Of a stretch of 64,000 nucleotides of DNA, positions 1-11,641 are shown piece after piece. Position 1 is the stretch's first letter. Each line of letters begins with the position of its first letter. The notes beneath the pieces were generated by a model that saw nothing but the letters and a program-made list of their open reading frames with translations, did no database searches and was not told where the DNA came from. The position numbers and the translations under genes are program-made. The DNA comes from Rhizoctonia solani (lineage: Eukaryota; Basidiomycota; Agaricomycetes; Cantharellales; Ceratobasidiaceae): NCBI RefSeq assembly GCF_016906535.1, contig NC_057370.1:2418001-2482000 (forward strand). The letters are read 5' to 3'.

Positions 1-2
1 CT

Positions 3-706
3 ACGTCATTTTATCCGCCTACTTCGAATGGAGCTTCCAGCATTGCGCCAACTCACTACCAACCCGGTGCAAGGAGCAGCAGTGCGAATAGTCGTAGCCC
101 TTCTCTGAACGGCGGAGGAGGATTTCAGGGACCACCAATCGAGGAGCCCGACCCAGATGCCAGGCTGGATGAAATTCTGGGCCACATATCGAGCGAGACT
201 ACAGGTGCGCTTCATAAGGAGGGAATCACTGAGCTGCATCACTTCCTCAAAGCCCATCCACACAAGAAGGCTAGAGTAGATCAGCTCCTGGACCAAACTG
301 GCCCGTCCTTCAGGAAATACATTTATCGCGCATTAGCAAGTAGAGCAGCCGAGGATGAGGAACGAAACTCTGCTGTAGCAGAGACATTGAACCGTAAGCT
401 CATGGACAAAGTCCCTATTGACTATTATTAATCGGCGCGTGACCAGGGCTCGAATCAGTGCGACGGGAGCGTGACTCTGTACCGTCTTCCCCAACCAACC
501 GGTCGATGACCAGTTCAAGAAGGATTAGTGGCGGTCCGGAGTATCCCCAAGCTGATGAAGCTCTCTCACGACTCCATAATATCTTCAATTACCATAGTAA
601 ACCTACGAATGGGTCACACCGGCCTACCTCCTCAGTGACCACGCTAGGCGGACACGGTATATATCCTTCGCATGACATCAAGCCCACCACACCTCCTCCA
701 TCCTGA
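3..706 (+). CDS. XMAP215/Dis1/Stu2-family microtubule polymerase, C-terminal part (partial)
   Basis: This is the 3' end of a gene that begins before the window. I read exons 3-393 and 459-706, joined across a 65 nt GT..AG intron; the join restores a Leu codon and the frame runs to a stop at 704-706. The first exon encodes a Gly/Ser-rich linker, then a helical stretch with the segment GITELHHFLKAHPHKKARV followed by FRKYIYRALASRAAEDEER. That resembles the short C-terminal helical region after the TOG and coiled-coil parts of fungal XMAP215 proteins (Stu2, Alp14), which add tubulin at microtubule plus ends and at kinetochores. The last ~80 residues are Ser/Pro/Thr-rich and look disordered. The family call rests on this tail only, because the TOG domains are outside the window. 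Confidence 0.7.
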
Positions 707-936
707 GAACTTCGTATGCCTTACGCTTTTATTGGTTTCACATAGCACATGCTTGTATCGTTTACTTCGCGTACCCATGTTAATGCATCTTTGTCTATGT
801 TTCTCTTCTTAGCGCCAGATCATAAGCGCCAATATGATGCCACCACCTCCCAACCACGTACACCACCAACCTCTCACTACCTTCCCTTCCCTTCACGATC
901 TAACCCCCCTGGAAGTCTTGGTCCTCAGTGGCCGCC

Positions 937-3665
937 ATGAACTCCAAATCGCTTGCATATGACGGCGCCCTCTTCTTCCTGAGGGTCGTAATCAATATCT
1001 TTTTCAGAGAAATTAGGCCCCGTGGTGCATTTAACGTGCCTAAGGATGGCCCCGTTATTTTTGTTGCAGCACCGCACCACAATCAGTTCCTCGATCCAAT
1101 CCTACTTGCGTCTGAGATCTACCGAGAAAGTCATAGGAGGGTGTCCTTCCTGACCGCTGCCAAAAGCATGAATCGATGGTTTATTGGATTCTTAGCGTCT
1201 CTCATGAACAGCAGTATGTTGCTATTGATCGTGTGTGCTACTCTGATACTAAATAAAATTAAACATAGTTCCCGTCGCTCGCGCGGCTGATTATGCAGCC
1301 CCCGGGACCGGCTTAGTTGCGCTCTCTTCCGATGACCCTTGCCTTGTGATTGGAACCGGGACACATTTCACCTCCGAACTTGCCCCTCGTAAACAAATAC
1401 TCTTACCGAGGTCAGTCGGTAGCGTTGTTGCCGAGGTCATTGAAGTCTTAAGCGACACCGAGGCTCGGATTAAGCGGGAGTTTGGTGGAGAACAAGGCAA
1501 AAGCACCACGCGTATTCGAGAGCAAGTTGAACAAGATGGGAAGCCGGGCCTCACTTTTAAAATTCTTCCATATGTGGATCAACAAGAAATGTATGGCCAT
1601 GTCTTTCGTTGCCTTCAAGACGGTGGATGTATTGGAATCTTTCCCGAAGGTGGAAGCCACGATCGCACGGACTTGTTACCGCTGAAAGCCGGCGTCTCGG
1701 TCATGGCCCTCGGTGCCATGGCTGCCAACCCTGATCTCCGCGTCCGTATAATCCCTGTTGGCCTTTCATACTTTCACGCGCACCGATTCCGTTCCCGCGC
1801 TGTGGTCGAATTTGGCTCGCCTATTGATGTTCCCAAGGAGCTTGTCGACTTATTCCGTTCAGGGGGATCGAGTAAGCGCGAAGCATCGTCTAAATTTCTC
1901 GATATCATTTACAATGGCCTCAAAACTGTAACTGTTCGTGCTCCTGACTTCGACACTCTCATGCTTGTGCAAGCAGGAAGACGACTTTACAAAACACCTG
2001 GGCAACACCTCACTCTGGGACAAGTTGTCGAACTCAATAAGCGGTTTATTGAAGGATACCTGCACTTCAAAGACGAACCTCGAGTTCAAGCTCTGCGCAA
2101 AAGCGTCTTAGAATATAATAGATCTCTGCGCGACCTGGGTATTCGAGATCATCAAGTTCCAACTGCACGCAGAGCAACTTGGAAAACCCTTGGTTTATTG
2201 GTATATCGTGTTGGTCTTCTTGCTGTTTGGACGGCATTCTCACTTCCTGGTGTGATTCTAAATGGACCAATCTTCATACTGGCCTCTATTCTCTCAAGAA
2301 AGAAAGCCAAAGGTAGGAGCTTTCACGAAGTCATGAAGATTCGACTAATGTCATTACAGAGGCACTGGCTGCTTCGACTGTGAAGGTAGCTGGTCGAGAT
2401 GTCATGGCTTCTTGGAAAGTGCTCATTTCGTTGGGAGTGACACCATTCCTGTATACCTTCTACGCAATTCTTGCCACCATCGTAGTAGCACGAGCGGGTG
2501 CCCCACTTTCATACCAATTGTGGACGCCCTTCTTGGTTATGGCTGCCCTTCCCTTGATTGGGTACTCGGCCCTTAAATTTGGAGAAGCAGGGATGGACGT
2601 CTTAAAGTGAGCACAGCTAAACCTAATTCTATGCATTCGAGTTCACCCAATTTTGCAGATCATTGCGGCCTCTTGTTGTCCAGCTAATTCCGGGGCAAAC
2701 TAAGCAACTCGAACGAGTGAAAAGGCAGAGAGCCGCTATCGCAAACGAACTTGTAGAATGCATCAATGAGTATGGGCCTAAGCTTTGGGATGACTTTGAT
2801 GAAGTACGTATTGATGCATTTGATGATTTTTGGTCCTCATGGTATATATCAGTTCCGTATTCTCGTTCCGTCGGCATCTGTTCCTCCATCAACTGGGACG
2901 CCTGGGATCTGGAGAAGAAAGACTGCAGTTGGAGGAGTCGATGCACAAGGGAACCTGTTGGTGCATCCCATGAAATGGCTTGATGAGAGGCTATTTGGCT
3001 GGAGCCACAGTGCACGCAGAGGAACAAGTGCATGGGCTGGCGGTGTTACGAGTCATGGTCCTAGTGCAATGCCGTCCCCTGAAGCTTCCGATAGCGAGGA
3101 TAACGGCGACTATGAACATGTTCTAGGATACCTTCCTCACCTTGGAGTTAAAGACGGGACTCGCTCAACTGGTCGCTCGCGTAGTACGTCATATGCCGAC
3201 TTGCAATCAATACGCAAAGGAGACATAGCCCCAGGCCCTTCCCCCTCTTCGCCCACTGAGGATTTGCGCTCACGTAGTCGTTCCGACGTAAACCTGGCAC
3301 ATCTGGCCCCGGTTTACCACAATCGAAGGTCTGGGCCCAGTTCACCGGTTCGAAATGCCCTTGCCCTCTCAAGCATGCCTCCACCGATCACCATCCCCGC
3401 TGCCTCGGAGTCGATTGCTACTGCCAGCACTGCCTCACACTCGCCAACCAATACCTCTTTCTCATATGTGATGGCCGACGCCCCTCAATCTGCATCTCGC
3501 GAGAGTCCTAGACAACGCCGCATGTCACTCAATGATGGAGTTTATGTACAAAGACTTGCGCAAATGCCCAAAACGGAACTATTCGAGGAAGCAACCGAGG
3601 AAATCAACCGTGAAAATATCAGCCGCCGGAGGCAGGGTTATGGCGATACACAAGATGATGTTTAG
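937..3665 (+). CDS. SCT1: Glycerol-3-phosphate O-acyltransferase (Gat1/Sct1 type)
   Basis: Five exons (937-1213, 1269-2312, 2360-2606, 2659-2803, 2853-3665) join in phase to about 841 residues. The enzyme makes lysophosphatidic acid from glycerol-3-phosphate or dihydroxyacetone phosphate and acyl-CoA, the first step of glycerolipid synthesis at the ER and lipid droplets. The acyltransferase motifs are in order: HHNQFLD (HX4D) near residue 50, GTGTHF, then FPEGGSHDRTDLLPLKAG with the substrate-binding FPEG. Hydrophobic segments follow around residues 400-520. A Ser/Pro-rich cytosolic tail of about 260 residues is typical of the fungal enzymes. I chose the ATG at 937 because of its strong GCCGCC context and because the conserved N-terminus follows at once. 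Splicing exon 1 to 2 restores the IPVARAAD segment expected in the family. Confidence 0.93.
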
Positions 3666-4277
3666 TATGATAATTATCCAAAAAATAACAGGGAGGATGC
3701 TTGTTACAAAACACAAAATAATTTCGCGACTTTTCCTTGCATGTACTTGTATATACTGTACGGGGTGGATGGCTTGAAATTATATTTCCAATAGCTAAGA
3801 TGCCGCCGGGAGGTTACCACGACCACCTTTTATAAGGAAAGTCAATGTTGTAGAAACCGCTTATAGTTACATGGGTAAAACCGTCGAGCCTCCGCGATAA
3901 ATCGTAACTGAGGCGATCAATATGACCATACCTAACCTGAAACCACCCTAGCTTTGCCCCAATTGGCTCGCTATTTGCCGGTACCAAGCTCTGAGTGGTA
4001 GACAGCCCTTTTGAAACATCAAATCTTGATTTTTGTATCTATATATGTGATATGACATTCAGCTATGATGCAATTTCTGTGAAGACCCGTGTAACGTTTA
4101 CGTCCCAGGCGGGTCACATGGGTGCCCAAAGGTCAGGTGCGCCAATTCAAACTAGTGCCGGACCACGGTCACGCCATATAGTTTGCTGCATCGTTCTCTT
4201 CCCTGAACGCCTACTTAAGAGTACAGATAGATTCTCACATGTTGAACTGTATTGTTTCACACTACAATCGCAGCATT
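3666..4277. other. Intergenic region with a TATA-like site at its edge
   Basis: About 610 bases separate the acyltransferase stop from the BTB gene. Open frames here are short and show no family similarity. A TATAAAA sequence lies at about 4307-4313, so transcription could begin near 4335-4345. That would favour the downstream ATG (4356) of the BTB gene over the upstream one (4278). Confidence 0.4.
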
Positions 4278-5343
4278 ATGCGCGCTCCCAGACTCGCTAC
4301 GTGTCATATAAAAGGACCGGATGTCCGCAGCCGGTCAAAAGGTTTTTTCTTCTGGATGGATGGAGACACGTTTTTCGAGGCAAGTCACTTCACCTAGCGA
4401 TTCTTCCGATTACATCTAACGTATTGAATAGGTGGAAGGTGTCATATACCGCCTTCACAAAGCGTTCCTTGTGCTGAAATCAGAATGGTTTGCGGCACTG
4501 TTCGATAACTCAGCTCCAAACGACTCGAGTCCAATGATCATCGAAGGCCAGAGCGAGCAACAGCCCATCTGTTTGTCCGGTATCAAGCGCGAAGAATTCG
4601 AGCATTTGTTGGGAGCTATGTACCACGAGGAGTGAGTCATTTCGTTCCTGCCAAAATGGGGTTATCTAACAATTCTATCCAGCCTTGCCTCTTCATCGCC
4701 TATGTCTAAGGATACGCTACTGGCCATTTTCCGGCTGGCTGACATGTGGCTACTGGATGAAATACGCGCGGCAACGCTAAAAAAACTACACCCTCATTTT
4801 TCCTCGCCGATGCCCTTGGTTCAGATCGAGAAATTGCGCTTCGCAACACGCTATAACATTCCTCTATGGGAAACGGAAGCATGCATGAGTCTTGCAACGC
4901 GCCCTGCTCCTTTGCTACCATCCGAAACAGTCGAGTTGGGCCCAGCACTTACATTTTCGCTGATGTCAGCACGGGAGTCGATTATGAGACGACGCATGCG
5001 CATTGCGTTTGGGCCAGAGAGCCGCTGGAAATGCTCCGATCGTTCAAGAGGGTGTTCCCGTCAAATAATTACTTCTTTTCGGAGCGCCTTAATGGCCGAG
5101 ACTGACCAGGAACACTGTTTGCTAGTGGTAGAAGAGGAGACGATCTTTCTCGATCTAACCGCATCGTTCCAAGCTGCTTGGAACGAAAGCATGGCGAGGC
5201 TAAGATTCAAGAATCGTTCCAAGTACCCAGGACTTTGTGATACTTGTATCAAGTCATTTGGTGATGGAAATGGCTTGGGGGCCTCATCTTGGCTCGATTA
5301 CCAGTCGGATGTGGAGATAGTGCGAAGAGAGATGAAACCTTGA
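4278..5343 (+). CDS. BTB/POZ domain protein with a GC-AG intron
   Basis: Three exons (4278-4379, 4432-4631, 4683-5343) give about 320 residues. The protein has the BTB/POZ layout that is greatly expanded in Agaricomycetes: a GDTFFEVEGVIYRLHK strand-helix start, LKSEWFAALF, a YHED segment, then LAIFRLADMWLLDEIRAATL. These domains mediate dimerisation, often as cullin-3 adaptors; the partner here is unknown. The C-terminal part has cysteines (CSDRSRGC, CDTC) that could bind a metal. Intron 1 begins with GC (GAG|GCAAGT) and ends TAG; reading it as an intron joins the two halves of the BTB core in frame. The start is uncertain: ATGs at 4278 and 4356 are both in frame and a TATA-like site lies between them. 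Confidence 0.75.
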
Positions 5344-7461
5344 ACAGATGTACTAACAGATGTATTACTAGTTCTTGTTGCATAGAAAGTATGATAATAG
5401 CTAATATTAATTTTTTTTTTAAATTTTGCTTCTTGATCAATGGGTAGAATACTTGCAACAATGATGTCTCGTATAAGCTTCAGGATCAGGTCGTATAAGA
5501 TGACTGCGCATCCCCGATCGATGCCGATGAGAACGATCGCTCAATCGGGCCTTGGGACTCTAGTTGCCGAAATTGGTATAAATACAATACGATCGGTGCG
5601 AAGAGCTGCCCGACACGATACTTCCAAGATTTTGTAGTTGTGCACGCCTTGCATGTCAAATTTGTCATGTCACCTGCATGAATGTGTTCATAGAAAACAA
5701 ATAAATTAAGGTATAGCAAAGAGGATAGTCCGTTAAAATAAGGTACAAGAGACTAAGGCTTTAGGACAGAAAGACCGGCTTTCAACTTGGAGTGAATCAT
5801 TAGCGAAAGGAAGGCCCAACCACGACACCGCCCTTCACCCTGGGTGAACAGTCGGGGCATTCACGTGGACTTTGTCGGATTGGTTTATTTTGTGGTTCTG
5901 ACATGAATTTATTGCAACCTCTGTGAGGGCAGCTGTGATTACTCGATCTCAGTCCAGTATATGTGGTTCAAGAAGTAAAAAGCGTACGCAGGTGTTGTGT
6001 GTGACCGACTAAAGACACAGCTGGGGTTTCGACAATCGAAGCGTTCAGTGTTCATGGGTTGGAAGTGTCCGCAAGCCTCATAGAGACGTCCCTCGACGAT
6101 CTAACCATACGATGTAAGTCGGTGGAGTTGGTCAGTAGGTAAGAGTACATACATTGTGGCACATTTTAATAAGCTAATTAAAATAGATATTTCAATTCAA
6201 TAAGTTCGAGAACTAAATTAACGAGCCATCAGTAGCGGTTTTACCACTTGACTTGAGCTGAGCGTACCTCTGGTGTCAGAAGACCCGCTACTGCAGAGAT
6301 AAGTAAGAACCGAGGAAACTGTTGGAGTTAGGTGTCCACTGACAGTCCTTTTGTACCTCTCCTCATACACTGAGACGCTCAAGTTACCATCCACATAGTC
6401 GGGAGACACAGGAGCATGCTGTAGGCCAGCCATATGTGGGACGAAAGCCTCCTGGCTATCGGAAGTGCACGTAAAGCCCGTAAGTTGTGTTGCAAACTCT
6501 CCAACTGATCTGTGCGTGTTGTCTGAATGCTCTACCGCGCATCCGAAAAAGGAGAGTGGTGCCTAATATGACGCGCGGGGCCGTTTCAGCTACCGAATGC
6601 CCGACATGCCTTGGACACGAGGCGCGTCCGAATCCCCTATTCCAGAGCCCGCCTTAACATGAGCAGGTAAGCGGAGTAGGAAAACAATGGCCTGTCGTGG
6701 GGTTCACCTTTTGATTTGCATGTCCCGATAACTATATTGGCTCATTATTGGAAAAAGAAAGTAAACCCATGATATAGCCAATTACAATTGATGGTCCGAC
6801 AAGCAAATTTTCTCGGGCTCGTCGTAACTTAGTGTCCGATGCTTTGGCCAATGGATGTACGCAGCAAATGCAAAATAGCGCGGCACCAAGAGACATGTCA
6901 AGTAGCAGCGATTGCCCATAGCTATGAATCTCGACTCGATCGTAAGATAGGCACGTGGAGCAAACACTGGCTCCATGTTGGCTTGATTGTGCCATAATTA
7001 AGCAGCCAGGCGACAAGTTAGCCGCGAGTGATATAGGTGTCGATTATTGCTTACTTTTCGCACGCGCATCAGTTATATTCAAAAGGGAACCCTAGGAAGC
7101 ATTAACCAAGCCAACTATCAAATAGCTCAAATGGGCTTCTCTGAAACAAGGCAAAAGGAGCTCTGCGCGTGGTCATTGAAGGTGGAGACGCGACCAAGTA
7201 CCCTGCATTTTGGAGTACTCAGACGAGATATTAGGTGTCTCATGCGGAGGACCAGTCGTGCGAAACAGAATTGCTATTTTGTCCTATGTGCTAGATTACC
7301 TCCAGACGTAACTAGCAATGCAACACTACGCTGGGGAAACTCTTTCTACAAATAATTGTGCTACCCACCCGCGGCCAACACTAAATGGTAAACCGAAAAT
7401 CCTTAAATCAGTAGGTAAGTCTGCTGGGCCATGAACCCAGACTTACCTTGCGCCTTGCTGC
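5344..7461. other. Gene-poor region
   Basis: About 2.1 kb between the BTB gene and the mitoribosomal gene has no frame I can assign. The longest uninterrupted frames are under 105 codons and match no family I know. One minus-strand frame (6218-6433, 71 codons) has fairly even codon use but no recognisable domain, so I do not call it. I saw no terminal inverted repeats or long direct repeats. Confidence 0.5.
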
Positions 7462-8062
7462 TTAACCACGCCTACGGATTTCAGATACCAATTGGACTTT
7501 TTTACGTATCTGAGAATTATTTGTTACTAATTAGCTCCTTATCTCGGGATTCAGAACTCACCCAAGCAGCAAACCTTCGTCTATGCCGTTCACTCTTCAA
7601 CCTTCGCTCCCTATCCGAAGGTTTCTCATAGCGCCTTTGGAGATAGAGCTCCGACCGAACCCGGTTTCGGTTTAATATCGAATGCAGCCGTCGATATGCT
7701 GAGGGGACGTCCATCAAATCGGTGACTGGGACTGACCGTCCGGTATAGACATTTCCTGGCGCTTTTGGTTCCCTGAGTACACCATCGTGAACACTGATCC
7801 AACGGTCACTTGGGGTTATTTCTGTGGAGAGCAAGGCAGTAGTCAGTCCGCTGAATATATCAGACGAACTTCCAGTAGATTGGGCTGCATGAGTCGGAGA
7901 ACTGCTGGGCTCGATCCTTGGGAGGGTTGGGTAGGGTGCGACATATTTGTCGATGCCGCTGCTACCAGATATAAGTCGGGTATGTACCGATGGGAGAGCG
8001 AGGGTATTTATTGAAGCCTCCCGCCTTGCAACACCAGCTACAATCCGAGAGAACATACTCAT
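7462..8062 (-). CDS. MRP21: Mitochondrial ribosomal protein bS21m (Mrp21 type)
   Basis: Two exons (8062-7562 and 7509-7462) give 182 residues. The protein belongs to the small subunit of the mitochondrial ribosome. The N-terminus (MSMFSRIVAGVARREAS) is Arg/Ser-rich without acidic residues, as in matrix-targeting signals. The S21 domain lies in the last ~70 residues and includes RRLHSILNRNRVRSELYLQ, RRYEKPSDRERR and SERHRRRFAAW. A 52 nt intron (7510-7561, GTGAGT..CAG) then removes an in-frame read-through into a stop. The second exon encodes IRKKVQLVSEIRRRG, the typical C-terminal end of fungal S21m. It shares a 135 bp divergent promoter region with the RWD gene. Confidence 0.92.
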
Positions 8063-8197
8063 TTTCTGTCTCTAGAATGGAGGCGGTCAAATGAAGCTAT
8101 TATTGCAAACTCGATTAGCGCCAGGACTCGCTGGTCAAATTGGCAGATCAGCTCACGATCTTTGTATGACACCCAGCTAGCACAACGCACCACAATT
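8063..8197. promoter_or_regulatory. Shared divergent promoter region (bS21m / RWD protein)
   Basis: Only 135 bases separate the ATGs of two head-to-head genes, bS21m on the minus strand and the Gir2-like gene on the plus strand. Both 5' untranslated regions and both core promoters must fit in this space, so it is probably a bidirectional promoter. I see no clear TATA box. Both products serve translation, so co-expression is plausible but inferred. Confidence 0.5.
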
Positions 8198-9318
8198 ATG
8201 TCAGATTACAAGGCTGCTATTCAAGAAGAGTACGAAGTGAGTCGAGTTGACATAGTAATTCACGAATATTCTAAAGTATTCTCCAAGGTGCTTGAAAGTA
8301 TCTTCCCGGACGAGCTCAAGAGTAAAGCCCCTTGCCGCCAACTCTATGTAGATTGAATAACATACGTGGATGCCCCAGAAATATCCGAAGACAAACTCCA
8401 AATTGATGTCATACCAGAGGAAGGACAAATTGATTCTGACCGTGAGGGACTATCTACAGAAATCACCGCAAATTTATTAACTAGGTGTTACCAGTAAAGG
8501 TTATCCTGGGTATTGACTACACCACCAATTATCCAGATGAAGTACCTAATCTCTCTTTGGAGCCCGAGGAAGGGGAACTTGACGAAGAGGAGCTAGAAAG
8601 TTTGATCAATGGGATGAAGGCAGTTGTACGTCAATTTCTTGTGTTCGTTGGTACGCGCTTATTTATGCTATATGTCGGAACAGGGCGAAGAAAATCTGGG
8701 GATGGCTATGGTATTCACTTTAGTCACGCATTTACGCGAAGCGCTTGTAGAAGTTATCCAAAAGCGAACCGAGAAAGAAAAGCAGCTAGAGTCGGAGAAG
8801 GAGCGGCAATTGATGGAGGTGAGAACCCTAATCACATTTGGTTATACTCTGCATGCTACGCTCGAAAACTTAGGCAGAGGCCGCTCGGACAAGAGGGACA
8901 GCAGTCACCGTGGTGTCATTTAGCGAATGGTAAGGTTTCGAGGAACTCATCTCCTTGGTGCCGTGCTTACAGGTGAATAGGAGAACTAAATTCATGGCCG
9001 AGATGAAAGAAAAGCAAGATCGTGAGGATGACGAGAAATTAAAAGGGCTGACTCCAAAAGAGCGCGATGAATGGAAGAAATCCAAGTCCAAACCAACCGG
9101 TGAGTTTAGCACACATTCGGACCACAATGGTCGGAAGATCTTACGTATAGCTCAATACAGGCCGCCAGCTCTTCGAGAAAAACAGAGATCTTGCTACTTC
9201 GGATGCAAATTACATCGAGGAAGGAGTCACGTCAGTTGATATCACACAATACGATCGGACGGCCGCCCGAGATGAGGAAGAGGATGACACTGGTCTGCAC
9301 TTTAGTGATAGTGACTAG
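8198..9318 (+). CDS. GIR2: RWD-domain protein, Gir2/RWDD1 type (DRG-binding)
   Basis: Eight exons (8198-8236, 8288-8321, 8379-8441, 8495-8625, 8684-8818, 8874-8929, 8981-9099, 9161-9318) join without a phase error into 244 residues. The protein starts MSDYKAAIQEEYE and continues with the RWD fold (VLESIFPDEL, then YTTNYPDEVP). An acidic stretch and a charged helix follow, and then the conserved ARTRGTAVTVVSFSEW block and an acidic C-terminus ending LHFSDSD. In yeast Gir2 binds the GTPase Rbg2 and the activator Gcn1, linking DRG GTPases to translational stress; the animal form is RWDD1/DFRP2. Function here is by family. Every intron is short, 44-61 nt. The gene ends 67 bp from the next, converging gene. 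Confidence 0.93.
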
Positions 9319-9385
9319 AAAGAGGCATGCAAATGGAAAGATAATTATGGTATCCCACTCCAATGTCTCGTCCGCATAAGCGATA

Positions 9386-9916
9386 CTATGCAAAAGCGAC
9401 TCGTTTTACTTGTCGCTTGGGGGCGGATTGTGTATCTGACAAAGTGGCCTTCGAACGGCTGCTGCTGATGTTCGTCCTGTTATCCCTGGGTCTCGAGTCC
9501 TCCGCATTCGAAAGGCCGTTTTCTCCCTGGTGCGATGTCTTTCGGGCTAGTCGTCGTTTCTTTTCCTGCTGCTTGACTGCAAGCTTGGCTAGATCCTAGT
9601 CACCCAGACAAATGCGTCGATTCCCAGCTTTGAGGCAGGAAAGAGTGAAAAATACCAATTTGCGAGATTTGTTCGAGACTTTCTTTTTTGTCCGCGAAGT
9701 TTTCGGCTGTTCATTCTAGGCGTAGTCAATACTGGGGCACGAATAAGAAATCGGGTTGTTTTCTTACTGGTCTTTGGGATGGGCGTTTCATACGGGCATC
9801 TTCGGTGTAATCGATAGCTTGAGTGGCCAGTAGTAGTTCTTCGTTCTAGTACAAATTAATAGCTAGCACAATAGAGTTATGCAACTTACTTTATTTTCAA
9901 CGAATTTCTTAGCCAT
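9386..9916 (-). CDS. Small basic lysine/arginine-rich protein, unknown function
   Basis: Four exons (9916-9890, 9845-9768, 9715-9656, 9595-9386) join in phase to a 124-residue protein. All three introns (44, 52, 60 nt) have GTAAGT/GTAAGA/GTATTT donors and TAG acceptors. The protein starts MAKKFVENKNEELLLATQA. A very basic middle follows (TSRTKKKVSNKSRKL, then KQQEKKRRLARK) and then a Ser-rich tail ending KRQVKRVAFA. There is no signal peptide or membrane segment. The composition suggests a nuclear or nucleolar RNA- or chromatin-binding protein, but I do not recognise the family. The consistent exon structure supports a real gene. It lies tail to tail with the RWD gene. Confidence 0.6.
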
Positions 9917-11641
9917 TCTGATCGTCGACGTCTGCCGTACATATTCCACGTGATCGGGAGAATGCGTAATTTTAGTTTGCTAATTTATTGTACGTCTATA
10001 TTCCTATTTAAGTTCCGACAGCCTCGGTGTCTGTGGTATCTGACCACGGCGTAGGTAGCAAACGGAATAACGGAATCATGTAGCCATTCTAAATTAAGGA
10101 TACCATAAGAAAGCAGATTGCTCTTGGTGTGATCGATGTTCAGCTGCGGTCTCGAAGGCTACCACTCCAAAGAAGACGAATCAGTATCGATTAGCACAGG
10201 AGTAAATTAAGCAGATCGGGGAGGCATTGGCCCGGCTGTGCAAATACGCCTTTAAGCAAAGGAATATGCCGGCCAGTAATGCAAACACATATCCGCAGTA
10301 TTTACGCAGCTCAGGAAGATTCATTTTTCGTCAGTGTATACCACCATCTAATAACACTGGCATGCAAGCTACTGGGTGGACCGGTTGTCCGGGCCAGTAT
10401 CGAGGATTGTCTCTGGGTACAGCGATACTCTGAAGTCCAGATCGATCACATTCGCAAAAATAGGTAAAGCAAACCGCAGTCGATAGTGTGGGGGAAAGAG
10501 CGGTGGCTAGGCAATACGGGTGGGTTGGGGCGTGGCGCTTGATGGGTGGCGTTCAATGTCGGGTACATGCATACTTATAATGGGAATACATGCTTGTCTC
10601 AACAAGACACTCCATGGTGAGTGATATCCCCAAAGGCTCATGTGACAAACAAAATATGACAGTACTCATGACAGGATAAGAGACGTCGACCCAGGCTGCT
10701 ACCAACCGGGCAAAAATGAATTCGAGAAGTAATAGGATGCTATTTCGCTGACCAATATCCCGAGAAGCACCCACCAAATATCTCTATAATAAATGCGAGT
10801 ATGCAGTTGGCTACTGTATTTGATTAGACTTAGATAGCTGCACCGATCGTGCAATGTTTGCGCCCGCTAATATTGCACCTTCCTGATCCCTACAATCGGG
10901 GTCACTGAGAGTTAGCATGTTTAGCCATTATGGCCGAAATTGTACTCATAAGCGAGAGTCTAGTCTTTCCTGAAGGAACTTCCCGCGGTAACAGTGTTGC
11001 TATACTCCGATTTGATACAGTGCCCTCAGATCATGGTTACCATATCCCGTCATTGTGATCGGCCTAGCAGTAGACTTCCAACCCACTTTTATTACACTAT
11101 AGCTATTATAGTAACCGAACTAGCTCTAGGGGCCGAAGATAGACTCGAATCAGCCTACCGGCTCATAAACTTGACTCTAAGACATTCAGAGTGATGTAGG
11201 GAATGCATCAGTACCGAGCCCTCTATACCCCGGCTTCTGCTGTGGAAACCACGTCGTCCCGCCAGTCATGAGACCTCGTAGTGCCTGTAATTCGGGTTTT
11301 CAAGTTAGAGTCTCCAGTGTGTTGGCGATGATGCTGAACCTGCCAATAGTTTTCAGAATTCGCCATCGAGGACCGGTGGATCATTGACCTCGTACCGTAT
11401 GTTAGGGCCAAGTGCACTAGAAGCACAACACCGTATGCTCCGATTCGGGATGAATACTTGGTTAGCTGGCCTATGTGTAAGTCATGGGTTATACGATCTC
11501 GACTTAAAAAGGCCTTCCTGGTGAGGGCAAGGTATAAGAGCAAGGTGTTCAGCATCAAGTAAACCAACATTCAAACATTCACCCCCATTCAGATACATAC
11601 TCACTCCCACCCCCCTTAAACCCACTTCTCACACTTTCATA
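9917..11641. other. Gene-poor region
   Basis: About 1.7 kb lies between two small genes. Several 60-115 codon frames occur on both strands (for example near 10279-10467 plus and 10553-10777 minus, the latter hydrophobic), but none extends through plausible splice sites into a recognisable protein. Near the right edge a TATAAG at about 11532 probably belongs to the promoter of the cysteine-rich gene at 11642. Confidence 0.45.
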
